A stretch of 64,000 nucleotides of DNA from Diadema setosum (taxonomy: Eukaryota > Echinodermata > Echinoidea > Diadematoida > Diadematidae). The stretch covers positions 38,067,992 to 38,131,991 of the forward strand of contig CM067069.1 in assembly GCA_033980235.1 (NCBI GenBank). Direction: 5' to 3'. The notes beneath the pieces were generated by a model. It saw nothing but the letters and a program-made list of their open reading frames with translations, was not told the DNA's origin and ran no database searches. Below, one piece after another: positions 24,859-37,506 of this stretch (position 1 is its first letter; every line of letters starts with the position of its first letter). A program made the translations under genes and the position numbers.

Positions 24859-25940
24859 ATTGCTGTGCATTCTGTTCCTGTTGTCAGCAACGTGACTTTC
24901 AATACTCCTAGATCTGAAACAAATCTTGAAATAAGATTGTTTTTTAATTTATTTGCACTATTTAATTTGGGGTATTAACTTCATTTGTCTTTAAAAAAAA
25001 AAAGAAGAGCACATATTCAAGGACTGAAGACAACCTGAACCTGTGGTGGATCATCTAAGTCTAAATGCTAAAGGTAAATGGTATTTTTTTCCCCAAAAAT
25101 TCACTCTTTATGTTTTGTTTAAAGTATAATGACCAGTTGCCATCTTCCTTTTATCCTCATTTTATCAGTTAAACAAGGACATAAATTCTTATCCCACTAG
25201 ACAATCTGATAAATTTCATTTTACAAAATTCTTAAACGGTGAATGGTTCTGAAATCTGTCAGACACACTGAACCCGATATTTTGAACTCTTTTCATTCTG
25301 AAATTAGTACTTGTCTATTTAATTCTATGTCTATGTTTATGTACTCTTTTAAGAAAACTGTAAAGACAACACTGCTCTCTGGATATCATAGATCTCATTG
25401 ATTGAATGTAAGTGTATTGTATATGAAATTCTCTCGTGGAAATATCGACGTTGTAAATTCATCGCGTAACGTTATGTAACCGGCCATGACCTGTAACTGT
25501 TCACCTGTACCACGGTGAGAAAATACTTTGTCATGCTTTACTTATCAGTGATCCACGTAATCTAACTTTGTGTAAACCTTTAGCAAAAGCAGACCTCTCC
25601 TTTTCTTTCTCCTTTCATCTATCCAATTTCTATATTAAAAAAAAATATATCTTTATTTATTCTATTTTTAGCTGAAATGGGATTTTATTACCATGGAGAT
25701 GCTTTCTTGAGTTTTCAAGAAGAAGATAGATGCGAAAATTACGCCACCTTCCTATCCATCCCCCTCCCCTTCGTGGGCATCCCCTATTCTGCCTTAGCCA
25801 AATTGAACCTGCTTTATGCATACAAATTAATATACTTACTAATAAAGCTCGATATTATCCCTATCACTTCTAGTCAAAGAGAATTTTCTAAACAATTCGT
25901 AAAAAAAAAAAAAATGGGCCTTCGTCGCACCCCAACCACG
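24859..25940. other. No recognised feature
   Basis: AT-rich, with short poly-A runs. An open frame from 25677 has no domain signature and runs into the neighbouring tandem array. Confidence 0.5.
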
Positions 25941-28290
25941 CCCGTCCCGCCCCCCTTGATGAAAATTGGTCAGAGATGTTTTAAGAAGATGCTGAAAAAG
26001 TTAAAAAATTCCACATCCTACCCTACCTTTCCCGCTGATCAGGGCTCATTTGCATCCGCCATAATCAGACATGAAAGTTCAGTCACTAAAGTCTTCATAG
26101 CACTTATTCAACTCTTTATCCCTTTTTTATGTTCGTCAGAGGAAAGTAAGATCTTATCCCAATGAAAATTCCAGAGAATTTTCGAAAAGATGGAGAAAAT
26201 TTTGAATATCCCCCTCCTCCCTCTCGCCCCTACCCAGCCCCGAACAGGGCACCCCGGACCAGCCATACTCAAACCAGTCATTAATGTCTTCATAACACTA
26301 ACTTAATTATACGAACATTAAAAAAAAAAAAAATCCATAGTTTAGCAAGTTTAGATGCTATCTGCCGACTTTCGTGAATAATCAGTGATAGACTTCCCGG
26401 AGCATGTAGAAAATGTAAAAAAATAAATAAATAAATAAATAAAATCCCCCTTCTATCTCTCAAACCCCTGACAAGCTACCCCTGCATCCACCATAATCAA
26501 ACCTTAAATGTCAGTAACTAGTGTCTTCATAGCCCTACTTCTTTCTTTCAGATTGACAGAAGAAGATAAAAAAAAATCAGGAATTTAGGGATCTGAAGCT
26601 TCACCTCCCCCCCCCCCCCTTCGATTGTTGGGTAGGGGGGCTCAGTTTATCAAATTAAGATCATATCACCAAAAAGATGGTATCTGCCAAATTTTGTGAA
26701 AATAGATTTTTCAAGAGCATGCAGAAAATGTGAAAAAAATCCACCTCCTGCCCCTCACACCCCCATTTCAGGGCACCCCTGAATCCGCCATAATCAAAGA
26801 TAAACTTTCAGCAACTAGTGTCTTCACAGAAATTCTTTGGGTTTTTTTCGGTTTGACAGAGGAAGATTGAAAAAGTCCAGAGTTTAGGGATCTAAGCTTC
26901 AACTCACCCCCCCCCCCCTTTGGTGGTGGGAGAGGGGGGCTCAGTTTAACAAATTAAGATCCTATCACCAAAAAGACGATATCTGCCAAGTACGTGAAAA
27001 TCTGTCATACATTTTTCAAAGGTATGCTAAAAAAAGTAGAAAATCCCATTCCTCCCTCTCAATCCTCCCCTCCCCGTTAGAGCCGCCTGGATCCGCCATA
27101 ATCAGACATGAAATGTCAGTCATTCATAGCACTTAACTATCTGTTTTGGTTCGACTGAGAAGATGAAACATTCCAGATTTTAGGGACACTCAGGCTTTTA
27201 CACTCCCCCCCCCCCCTCCCGCCGAAGGTGGGGGGGGGGGGGGGGTCATTAAGATTGCCAGGTATTCGAAGAAAATCTGCCATAGATTTTTCAAGAACAT
27301 ACTGACATTGAGGAATATTAATCCCCCTCCTCATCCTCACCGCCCCCCCCCCCCGCGCCATCAGGGCACTCCTGGATGTGACATAATCAGTCTTGAAATT
27401 TCAGTCATTAATGACTTCATCCTTTAGCACGAAATTAGCTCTGTCTTTTCTTATTCGACGACGAATATAAAAAATCCAGACTTTTAAGGACTCTCAGGCT
27501 CCAACTCCCTCACCCGCCCCACCTTCGGCGGTATGGGAGGGGGGGGGGGAGCTCATCTTAACAAATTAAGATCATGTCACCATACGTCACCATAAAGATG
27601 ATATCATTTATTTTTACCATTGGTGAAAATCGATCACAGATTTTTCAAGAAGATGCTGAAAATGTGAAAATAAAAATCCCCTTACCCACCCCCAAGAAAA
27701 AAAAACAGGGCACATCTGGATTCTCCATGATCAAACATGAAATTCCAGTCGTTAATGTCTTTATAAAACTAACATAGCTCTTTCTTTAAGTGGTTCGACT
27801 AAGAAGATAACAAATTCTAGACTGTGAGGCCTCAACACCCTCCCCCCTCCCTCCCTTCAGGGGTATTGGAGGGAGTGGGGGTCATTTTAACAAAAGGTAA
27901 TTAAGATCATTATCACCATGAATATACTATTTGCCATGTTGAGTGAAAATCCGTAATGGATTTTTTAAGAGGATGCTGAAAATGTGAAAAAAAAAACCTC
28001 CTCACCGTCACCCCCTCCCCCTCCCGATTAACACCCACTGGATCCGTCATAATCAATCATGAAATTTCAGTCATGATTCTCTTCATAGCACTAACTTACC
28101 TCCACATTTTTTTTTTTCGACTGAGAACTAAAGGGACTCCGAGGCTTCAACTCCTAATTTTCCTCTCCTCCTTCGTCATGGGGGGGGGGGGGAGGGAGAC
28201 TTACAAATTAAGATCATATCACCATATAGATATCATCTGTCAAGTAGGGTGAAAATCTGTTTTGGAATTTACAAGAAAATGATAACGGTA
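25940..28290. repeat. Degenerate tandem array, ~220-340-bp units
   Basis: About eight units recur with the string TCCGCCATAATCA…ATGAAATTTCAGTCATTAATG (near 26060, 26490, 26790, 27090, 27376, 27724, 28045), AAATTAAGATCATATCACCA, and CTGAAAATGTGAAAA. Each has a C-rich tract and a G-rich tract of variable length. No unit has a conserved open frame. Confidence 0.85.
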
Positions 28291-28589
28291 AAGGTTCATG
28301 AGCAGTTTTGATCGACATCAAGATTTTCTACATTTCCCGGCGAAACTTTATTTACAAATCCCGTTGATGCAATTTTGAAGATTTGAACATTTCCCGGCAT
28401 TTTACAAATGCCAGCTCCTCGGACCAGGAGCGGACCAAGCCGAAAAGTTTGGAGTTTATGAATGGGTCGGACAAAAGTAGCCCGCAGCAGAAACTGGCCA
28501 GAAGTGGGCTATTTTGGCACCGCCCCCCCCCCCCCCAAAAAAAAAAAAAACAAAAAAAAAAAACATATTTCATCTCTTTTAATATGCCT

Positions 28590-30060
28590 GATATTTTGAA
28601 ATAAGGTATTTCTTAAATGATACCTTAAAGGAATTTAAAGACGAACATGACTTTGAATAATTGGGTAAGGCGTTTAATACATCCGGTCCTGATGCCTGAT
28701 GGATATTTGAGCTAAAATACGTTTGGGATTATTTAAGTGATGATCAAGTGAATGATACGTCGGGTAGTTATGTAAATCTATATTTTAATTAACATTATAC
28801 ATATTTTGAAACAAAAAAGGGCGTTGGTTGGACATATAAACATAGATATACGTGTTTGTAAAATGTAAATGTCTTGTATTGTTAGAGCATTTAGATGACG
28901 GAATAATGGTTGTGTATGAGACAAATAATTATTGCTAATAACCATACGAATCGCTCATTCCTGAAGTAATAACAAGGAGTTTATTTTTGATGTACTGCAA
29001 TTTCCCAAAATGATATTGCAATATGAAATATTAGACAAAACTAATGAATTATATGAAATCAAAAGAAATTGTTCGGTTGCCTTTCAACTTGTAAAGTATT
29101 CCAATATTTTCTGGATGCGGATCTATGTGTGTTAAAAATATGTCCATTCCAGTTTAGATTTCAATCACTGGTAAGTCCAAGAAATTTTGTGCAGTATTTT
29201 TCAGCAAGAGGATGTCCATCAATAAATACATTACAATTTCCCGCGCGCTTGCTTACCGCTCTTAAATGAATATAATTTGTTTTATCAATATAAAGGGATG
29301 ATTTATTTGATTTAAACCATTCGGAGACTTTTACCAGTTCATAATTCAATTGGTTAATTTTCAAAGTTTTGGTGAGAATAATGAATACTTGTGTCATCAG
29401 CAAAAAAGAAAATCAAAAGTGCAGAAGACTTTATGATATCATTAACATAAATGATGAACTATAATGGGCCTAAAATAGAGCCTTGTGGTACACCACATTG
29501 AATGCTAAGTTGTTGCGAGTTGAGGAACTGAAATAAAACATATTCCTCTGCGGTTATGCAGATAATTTATAAACCATGATAATGCTTGTCCTGTAACACC
29601 TTGTAATTTTGATTTGTATATCAATATATATCAAGTTTTGGTGAGAATAATGAATACTTGTGTCATCAGCAAAAAAAAAAGCAAAAGTGTAGAAGACTTT
29701 ATGATATCATAAACATAAATGATGAATTACAATGGGCCTAAAATAGAGCCTTGTGGTACACCACATTGAATGTTAAGTTTTTGCGAGTTGTGGAACTGAA
29801 ATATAACATATTGCTCTGCGGTTATGCAGATAATTTATAAACCATGATAATGCTTGTCCTATAACACCTTATAATCTTAATTTGTATTATCAATATACAA
29901 TGGTCAATTGTATCAAATGCTTTTGATAAATCCATAAATACCCCTATTATATTCTCTCTTTGAAAAGGATCAGTTACATTACAATACAAGATTAAAATTG
30001 CAAAATCTGTTGAGTGCTTTTTTTTTCTAAAACCAATACGTTACCGAGTTTATGAATCAG
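28590..30060 (-). pseudogene. Minus-strand LINE RT remnant
   Basis: Reading leftward: RIGFRKKHSTDFAIL and FMDLSKAFDTIDH (near 30040-29900), GVPQGSILGPL and FFADDTSIHYSH (near 29490-29390), SEWFKSN…IDKTNYI and TKFLGL (29360-29170), and LPNYSKSCSSLNSFK (near 28660). About 230 bp around the PQGS/FADD part is repeated at 29632-29880. Stops and frame changes show it is inactive. It is inside the intron between the two Ig exons. Confidence 0.8.
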
Positions 30061-30337
30061 TCATCGTAAAAGTAGCCCGGCTCTCCTATATAGTTGTACA
30101 AATAAATACAAATAAAGAGATACAGACACATAAAAACCAAAACAAAAAAATACTTAGCCATTACGTCGCGCTATGTGAAATAGTTTGACAAGTTTCGATC
30201 CTATAACTTTCTAAATTTCATGAGCTTCCATGTTTTACTGGACTGCTGTTTTGATCTTAACAAATTTGTTGACAATCAATTTACAGTGATGACCCTCCCC
30301 TTTGCGAAGTGAACCTTGATGAAAATGGATTACTTAC

Positions 30338-30649
30338 AATACATTGTTAAGAAAGTAGAATTTCCAAAACCCTGAAGGTTTGCGAGCGTCACGTCACAGT
30401 AGTAGCGTCCCTCATCTGCCACCTCCAAGTCGCTGATGACCAGGCTAAAGTTCTCGTCGATGTCGAAGCGCTCCTCCAGGCTCTGAAAGTTCCCATCAAA
30501 GAATCTAGCCTTCCTCGTCCTCGGCTGCTGATCTGAGCCACTCTCCTTGGACCAAAGAACGTTGATAGGCTCCTCCTGGATGTCACACCTCAGTCGGATG
30601 TCCTCCCCTCTCCATCCCTGGACGTTGGGGGCAGTGCCTACCACTACGG
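30338..30649 (-). CDS. V-set Ig-domain exon
   Basis: 104 codons, phase 1-1. The acceptor is CATTACTCATATTTTCCATTGCCTAG; two other in-phase AGs lie 6 and 12 nt downstream, so the exact start is uncertain. The donor is TATT|GTAAGT. The exon peptide shows the complete V-set signature: C22 in IRLRCDI, W33 in NVLWSKE, and ADEGRYYC (D79, G81, Y83, C85). The sequon NST lies near the end. This is the membrane-distal Ig and the likely ligand-binding domain. The intron side carries a GAAT-type microsatellite (30673-30781). The next exon upstream in transcript order is a signal-peptide exon at 40.1 or 49.4 kb, both with matching phase. Confidence 0.87.
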
Positions 30650-30672
30650 CTAGGCAATGGAAAATATGAGTA

Positions 30673-30781
30673 ATGCAAGCTCGTTTTATCGAAAATGAAT
30701 GGATGAATGGATGAATCAATGAACGAATGAATGCAAGAGCGAATTAGTGAATGAATGAATGAATGAATGAATGAATGAATA
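30673..30781. repeat. (GAAT)n microsatellite beside V-set exon
   Basis: Imperfect then perfect GAAT/GGAT units, starting about 25 nt on the intron side of the V-set acceptor. Confidence 0.85.
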
Positions 30782-31340
30782 ATTTTATGAATGTATAAAT
30801 CCATCAACATAAATACCATGGTATACTAAATTATTAAATTAATAGAACTACAAAAAGATTGATAATTAAGTAAGACATAAAACAATCGAGACGCTTTAAA
30901 TAGTTGGGTGCGATGTCAGATAATTTATCTAAAAATCACTCTGTTTTTCACTTCTTTTAATTTCTCGAACTTGCGCGTCCCCTTGAGATTTTTTTTTTCA
31001 TTTGACTTCATTCATTGACTCTTCTCATTCATTCATTCGTCTCCTTGATAGCACGTATCCCTTTTGCTTTTAATGAACAATGATGAGTAACATTATGCTC
31101 TTCTGAGAATGTTTCAGAAGCTCAAAGCTCTGAATAACCCCAGTCCTACATGAATAGTTATTTCTTAATTTTGATCGTCATACTCAACAAGGTTTGCATT
31201 ATTCTATTGTGCATTTGAGGTACATCATATTTTTTTTTAATATATTTGATGTATTTCTTACAGAGAAATAATAAAATGAAATGAAATGTATAGCTTGTTA
31301 TCTGGGCAAATTGACAATTGAAAACTAGAAATGTGGCTAT

Positions 31341-31417
31341 CGTCGGCCTCATGCCAAAAGGGCCTTAACATCATACACTTTGTACACTATTAGTGCCCTT
31401 TTGGCATGAGGCCGACG
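31341..31417. repeat. Perfect 23-bp inverted repeat
   Basis: The left arm 31341-31363 starts CGTCGGCCTCATGCC. The right arm 31395-31417 is its exact complement ending GGCATGAGGCCGACG. The loop is 31 nt. Confidence 0.9.
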
Positions 31418-31424
31418 CTATGTC

Positions 31425-31908
31425 GACTGGTATTCCTCAGCCATAATGCATCGTTCTCCCAATAGGTCTGTAGTATAATGTCTTGACAATGTGTGATGAC
31501 AGTTTCACGTAATAGGCAAAATGTAAAAATAACAGATTCGTCACAATTGTGGTGAATGTTCACTTTCCTTGAACAAAACACAGGATTTAAACCACCGGAA
31601 CAACAATGGGGGATTTTAAGATTAGGCGGAAATTAAGCATGTTCTATTAACACGTTCTGTCCATGATTAATGCCAACTTCCGAAGCAGTAGCATTATCCT
31701 TTCAGAAGTTATTAGACTTGAAAGTGAAGAGTGTGCAGAGGAATGAGAGAAATGAAAAGGGGCCTCTAAGACATACCTGATCATTCTACTCTCCCCCCCC
31801 CAAAAAAAAAAATAAAGCGTTGTAGAAAAACTGCTGAAAACACACTTTTCCACTAATGTTATGATCCCAAACTAAAGAAAAGAAGAAGGAAAGCTATTTC
31901 GAAAGATA
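31425..31908 (-). repeat. Fragments of the AGGTCA repeat and MITE-1, joined
   Basis: 31425-31573 matches the non-AGGTCA end of the 16-kb repeat in reverse (CAGCCATAATGCATCG, CTTGACAATGTGTGATGAC). 31574-31908 is an internal MITE-1 segment (AAACACAGGATTTAAACC to GAAAGCTATTTCG). Confidence 0.7.
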
Positions 31909-31917
31909 TAAAAACTT

Positions 31918-32511
31918 CTGCACATCCCTTAGTTCAGACATTAAAAAAGTCACCTTTATTGAATTCGTTTAAAGAAATATTGAAACTATTTCTGCTGTAG
32001 TCTCATGATAAGAACATAAAAAACTATTTTTTCTGATGTATATAGGTTCTTTTTTGTATGCGTGATGTCATTGATCGTTCTTTTCATTATTCTTCGTCTG
32101 CTGAAGGCATTCCAAATGATATTCCATGTTGATTTCATTGCGAACTAATTTACTTTTATACGTCTCATCCCTTTCCCTCTATTTTTGTTTCCTCTTTTTC
32201 CTACTTTTATTTTTTGTTCCTTTTTCCTCATTCCCCGCACTTTTTTCCTCTTCCCTATGAGGTACCCATATATGGTGTCTGTTTGTGTGTTTGTTTGTTT
32301 GTTTGTTTTTGAGTGGGTACCTCCATTTTTTCCATGCAATGTATAAAAATGTGTGTATGAATCATGCCTCATCTTGTAATGACCACAGACATGAACATGT
32401 TAATATTTGCTACCTATGTAGCAATCTATTACAACAAATTTACTTGTTTTTTGTTTTTTTTTACATTAAGTTAAAATGTGAAAATAAAGTTAGAATTGAA
32501 TTGAATTGATA
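31918..32511 (+). pseudogene. LINE 3' end
   Basis: A short C-terminal remnant reads as LVQTLKKSPLLNSFKEILK, then a 3' UTR ends GAAAATAAAGTTAGAATTGA with the GAATT tail. The tandem duplication begins within it at about 32352, so its last ~160 bp recur at 40853-41011. Confidence 0.6.
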
Positions 32512-33341
32512 TACAGCTGGTGGAGGATGCATACTTAGTTCAAAGGGATGGATGCCACTTTTTTTCATGAACAGTGCGTTATTCCTTCGAATCGTTGCGT
32601 GCATGTGTAAAGGGTGTTACTATTTACCCTGCTCTCCGCAAGAGGTATCATAACGTGAATTGTTTTTTTTTTATAATGTATGAAAATAAAGTGGAAATTA
32701 TATGCAGATTTTTCCTTGCATTTGCTATATATCTTGCGTTTTGCGAAGAAACATCATACACAAAATGGCAGCACACCGTTTGGACAGTTTAAGAAACCAC
32801 ACACTTTAGAATTTTTCATTGAAGGCTAGTACTTCGTATTACAAAGGAACGACTATAGGGAGTTTCTTCTACACGACATAGCCGGTAGTTGAGCGTGCCG
32901 TGTGCAAAATTTTCTTCTGCGCACGATCAAATCCAAGAAACGTCCCGTCCTGGGGAAAACGAGTACGGCACTCGGCCAAAATAGCGTTCGGTCCCGATGT
33001 TGGGCAGGAGTGAGCCAGCCAGCCAGCCAGCCAATGTCTTTTTTTTTTTTTTTGTGAGTGTGGTGAGTGCGCATTGCAGCTGCCTCCCTCAGCTCTCTCT
33101 ATTTTTGTTCTGCTCATCAGTTTCAGCTGGAATTTCTTTATAAGGCTGTTGCCAATCTGATTGCACTAGTTTGCTGAAACTGCTAGACAACTTTGGTCCC
33201 TGGAATTTGCATGTGAACGTGATATTTTGGAAATCAACTTTTCTTGCTTCAGGCTGTATAAGTCACAGCACTGCAGAGACCTGGAACCATTACTTCTGTG
33301 CAGTACATTGTTGTTCACTCAACTGTACACTCAAGACAGCA

Positions 33342-36300
33342 ATGCCTTGCACCACGAGCCTCCTTTCACTGGTTCTTTTGTGTTTGTCCATTAACCTGAA
33401 TGTGGACTTTGCTTCTTCATCTTTTCATGGCAGGACAGTGAATAGAAGCCATGACCATCACCGCCATCACTATGCAGGGAAAAGGATTCTGTACTACAGC
33501 AACTCCACCAGCACATTTCGCACTGAGTTGACAAAAGCTGGTAATGTACATCCTAATCCGGACCCTGGTGAAAACGCTAAGGATCATGGGCTTTCTTCAA
33601 CATTTTCTGCACAGGCCATTGTACCCAGGATACAGAGTCTGGATCGAAGAGTATCATACAGCCGATCTGAACTCTTTGACCTACATTGCATCCAACGAAT
33701 TGACTTGGGTATTTGGGATACCATTAAGACACTAGGGATTCCAAGAAGACGCCCTACCCACAGAGGCTGTAAAGGGGGCAGACACAAACGTAAGCATGCT
33801 GAAACTACCTACAAGCTCTCCAAAGGATCCAAAGGTCCCACCACCAGGCTACGGACGTTGTCAGATGGTTCTCTGGAATGTCAAATCTCTAATAACATGC
33901 ATATGGTGTCAGACATGGTAATCTCGCAACATGTGGATATCTATGCACTCACTGAGACATGACTCACAGGAGATGCACGTGATGATCGAGCCCTGTCTGA
34001 TTTTTCCACTGACCTCCCTACTCATCAGTTTATTCACTCACCCCGAATGGAGAGATCAGGTGGTGGTGTCGGTATAATATATGCCTTCATCGAAGCTACA
34101 CTATCCTCGGAAAGTATTTGGATACACTTGAATCTTTCGAATACATCAATGTTTTGATCTCTGCCAAATGTCAAAAGCCTCTTCGTCTGCGTGTAGTTTA
34201 CAGGCCACAGAGAACAAAGAACCGAAGATCAACTTCATCCATCTTTTTGGATGAATTTGCAGTATTTCTCGAACAACTGGCAGCTGAATCCAACCATCTT
34301 GTAATTTGTGGTGATTTTCATTTTCACATCAATGATGATCAAGATTGAGAAGCTCTTCTGTTCTGGATTTGATATCACCAGCCAATTTTATACAGCACGT
34401 TGACTTTCCTACCCATCAGAAGGGCCATACTTTGGACTTAATTCTTACCAGAGCCTCTGATGATGTCATTTCCCGAGTTCAATCATCGCTGTTTCTTCCA
34501 TCTGACCACTAATCTGTCAGCTGTTATGTTAACATCAAGAAGCCGGATCCATCGAAAATTGATATTAGTTTTCGAAAACTTAGGCGTATTGACATCCAGG
34601 CTTTCCGGGCAGATTTTATTGAGTCCGAAGTTTATGAGTCGACCGCCTCAGATCTTTATCAGCTTGTTCTCCAGTACAACAGGGTACTTCAAGCTCTTCT
34701 AGAGAAGCATATATATATGCCCCTCTGATCACTATATAGACGTATAACCGCTAGACCGCATTCCCCTTGGTTCAGTGATGATCTTTGCCATATTAAGCAG
34801 AGGGTAAGACAACTGGAGAGAAGATATCGTCACTCCCGAACTGAAATCAATCGCCACATCCTTAAGAATGAATTTCATTTCTATAGCAAGCAACTTGCCA
34901 AGGCAAAGCAAGAGTACTACTGCGAGCATCAACTCTTCCAGAGAGTTGATCGTCTGACTTCAGCCGGTGCTAAAAAGGTCCTCCCATCCGATAACGACCC
35001 AAATGAATTTCTGGCCGATCGGTTTTCTGATTTCTTCACCGACTTGATCGATGTTCTCGTCAAGTCATTTCAGAAATTACCCTCGGATAATCTATTTTAC
35101 ATCAGTTTTCAAAGCACTCGGCACTGTTTCCATGCCCTTTTACCGATACTGCAGAGCCAAGTACAGAAAGTTATCAGAGAGTCTCGATCAACCCTCTTCG
35201 ACTCGATCCAATTCCTAATTGGCTGCTAAAGAACTGTGTCGATGAAGTAACTCCGGTTATTACCTCCATTGTCAACGCTTCCCTCTACGATGGTCATTTC
35301 CCTGATTCTCTGAAACATGCTCATATAACTCCGATCCTGAAGTCATCTAAACTGAGTCCGGATGAATTTAAGAGCTATAGACCGGTCTCTTATGTTTAGT
35401 TCCTCGGAAAGATTACTGAAAGATTCGTGTTGTCTCAATGTCAAGATCACCTGCCAGAGCACAATCTTTACTCTGAGATGCAGTCAGGTTACCGGCCACA
35501 CCACAGTTGTGAAACTGACCTGCTACATATCACAAACGATATTCTTCTCTCTCTGGACATAGGTGAAGAAGCAATTCTGCTGTTATTGGATTATTCGGCT
35601 GCCTTTGACACCGTGAGTCATGACGCCCTGCTTAGCCGTTTGCACGATAGATTCTTCGGAGTTCCCCAATGGTCTGTGATTGGCCCACTAGCCGTTACAC
35701 CCTTCTCATCTCCATTATCCTGGATGCCATCAAGCACCACGACATAAGGTGTATGACCTATGCAGACGATATTCAAATTTACCTTGTGTTCAAGAAGCAG
35801 CATCAGTCTACTGCTATACAAAGACTCAGTGCATTTTTCTGGGATATTAAGAGTTGGTCAATACAGAGTGGTTTGAAGCTAAGTGAAAGCAAAGGAGAAT
35901 GTATACATTTCACAAGCAGGCACAAAATTTCAAGCCCGATTAGTACAATTTCTTTAGTTTATACTCCTATGCAATGCTGCACAGATGCAATTAACTAGGG
36001 TGTCATATTTGATCACAATCTGTCTTTGTAGACTCATGTGAACAATGTGTGCAGATCAGCCTCAATTGCCCTACACAAAACTAGCAGCATCCACCAATTT
36101 CTGACTAACAGAAAACCCACAGACTCGCTCAGGCACTGGTTATGTGTCGCATTGGCTTTTGTAGCAGTCTCTTGTATCGTCTGATTGATGCGCAAAGCAA
36201 CAAACTGCAGAGAGTTCAACATTCAGTTGCCAGGCTTATTGCTAAACGGCGATCACGTGAGTCGGTTCCCCACTACTGAGAGAACCGCATATGTTAAGAA

Positions 36301-36940
36301 TCCGGGAACGAATTAACTTCAAGATTATTTTGTTAACTTTCAAATGTTTGCGAAATATTGCACCGGTTTATCTTCAACAGTTGATAACTGAATGTATACC
36401 CTCCCGGAACTTGCGGTCTAACAATAAATCACATTTAATACCTCCTCCTGTCAATACACATTCTTATGGTTCACGTTCATTTCAGTCAGCATCGCCTCAA
36501 ATCTGGAACAGTTTATCTGAAGGCTTAAAACAAACAGTCTCAGCAGACAAATTTAAATCCATGTTAAAAACTTATTTGTTTATTGAGTAGCACTATGACT
36601 TTGACTCATGTCTTAAACCGTCTCTGAAACTGTACCTTCTTCTTCTTTCTCTCTTTTCTTTTCCTCGTCTTCCCTTTTTATTTTTTTCTTTTTCCCTTAG
36701 CGCTTAGTGATATTGCATGTAATAACGCTCTATGTAAATGATGTGAACTAATTAATCAGCGATCTTGTTCCCACGCCTCCGTCCTAACGGAAAAGCGAAA
36801 CTGCTTAGACAAGGGAACTGGAGTCCGAGTACGTGAACCGTCACACCTGATAGCTTCCGCGGATTCTCGGGCCTCCCGTCGTGTAACGAAAAATCCCTAT
36901 AATCTAAAGTACCCTGCTGGGAAAAATAAATGAAGTGAAG
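33342..36940 (+). pseudogene. LINE (CR1/L2-like), copy A
   Basis: Coding begins at 33342 with a hydrophobic, signal-like N-terminus (MPCTTSLLSLVLLCLSI). A GNVHPNPDP motif and the basic segment RRRPTHRGCKGGRHKRK follow. The endonuclease region breaks at TGA 33960-33962, where the ETW tryptophan is expected, then continues with GGGVGIIY, VVYRPQ and CGDFHFHIND. RT blocks are out of frame: CETDLLHI, LDYSAAFDTVSHD, VPQWSVIGPL and an intact YADDIQIY. The C-terminus reads SFQSASPQIWNSL. The 3' UTR ends GGGAAAAATAAATGAAGTG. Multiple stops show an inactive copy. Confidence 0.87.
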
Positions 36941-37227
36941 TCTTGAGTTATGGCATTATATCATGCCCACGCAATGATACGCGTCAATACACCATCAGTT
37001 TGATAAACAACTCTTTGAGGGTGGGCCCAATAATATATATCCCAAACACTTCCTCTTTGCAAACGCGTGCCATCCACATGTCAGCGAACAACATGTGTAT
37101 CGACGCGTATGTGTTTCATCAACGGTCGACACCAATCGAAAATCTTCGGCTGTGTGTATGTTCTTTACATATAGACATTAGTCATCAAAATGTAAACAAC
37201 ACTTTATAATACGGGGATTCTTGAATA

Positions 37228-37500
37228 TGATAGTTGGAAAGCTGTGCGTTGTTGATAAGATCCCCGACTCCCAATCGGAGGACCCGAGTTCGACTCCCTG
37301 GCCATAGTGTTTACGTCACTACGTTCAAAATGTTTTTTTATCCACCATGTCCCTCTCGACGCAGGTGTGTAAATGGGTATCTGACAACGATATGGGAATA
37401 TCAATGGCCGGGTCCTCTGGTAGAGCAGTGGCAACACGGGAGAGGCTACCCTGGGAAAATAAGTCCTTATCATTATTATTATCATTTATATTATCATATG
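37228..37500 (+). repeat. tRNA-derived SINE, copy A
   Basis: The head resembles a tRNA: a D-arm-like GTTGATAAGA, an anticodon arm CCGACTCCCAATCGG (CCC anticodon position) and a B box GAGTTCGACTCC. The body has CTCTCGACGCAGGTGTGTAA and the tail CTACCCTGGGAAAATAAGTC then ATT repeats. The A box is damaged here (GTGCGTTGTTG) compared with copy B. Confidence 0.75.
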
Positions 37501-37506
37501 ACGGAT

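Noticed and set aside
37255..37305. tRNA-Gly gene
   Set aside because: Anticodon arm and B box are present, but the acceptor stem does not pair and it is fused to a SINE body and tail.
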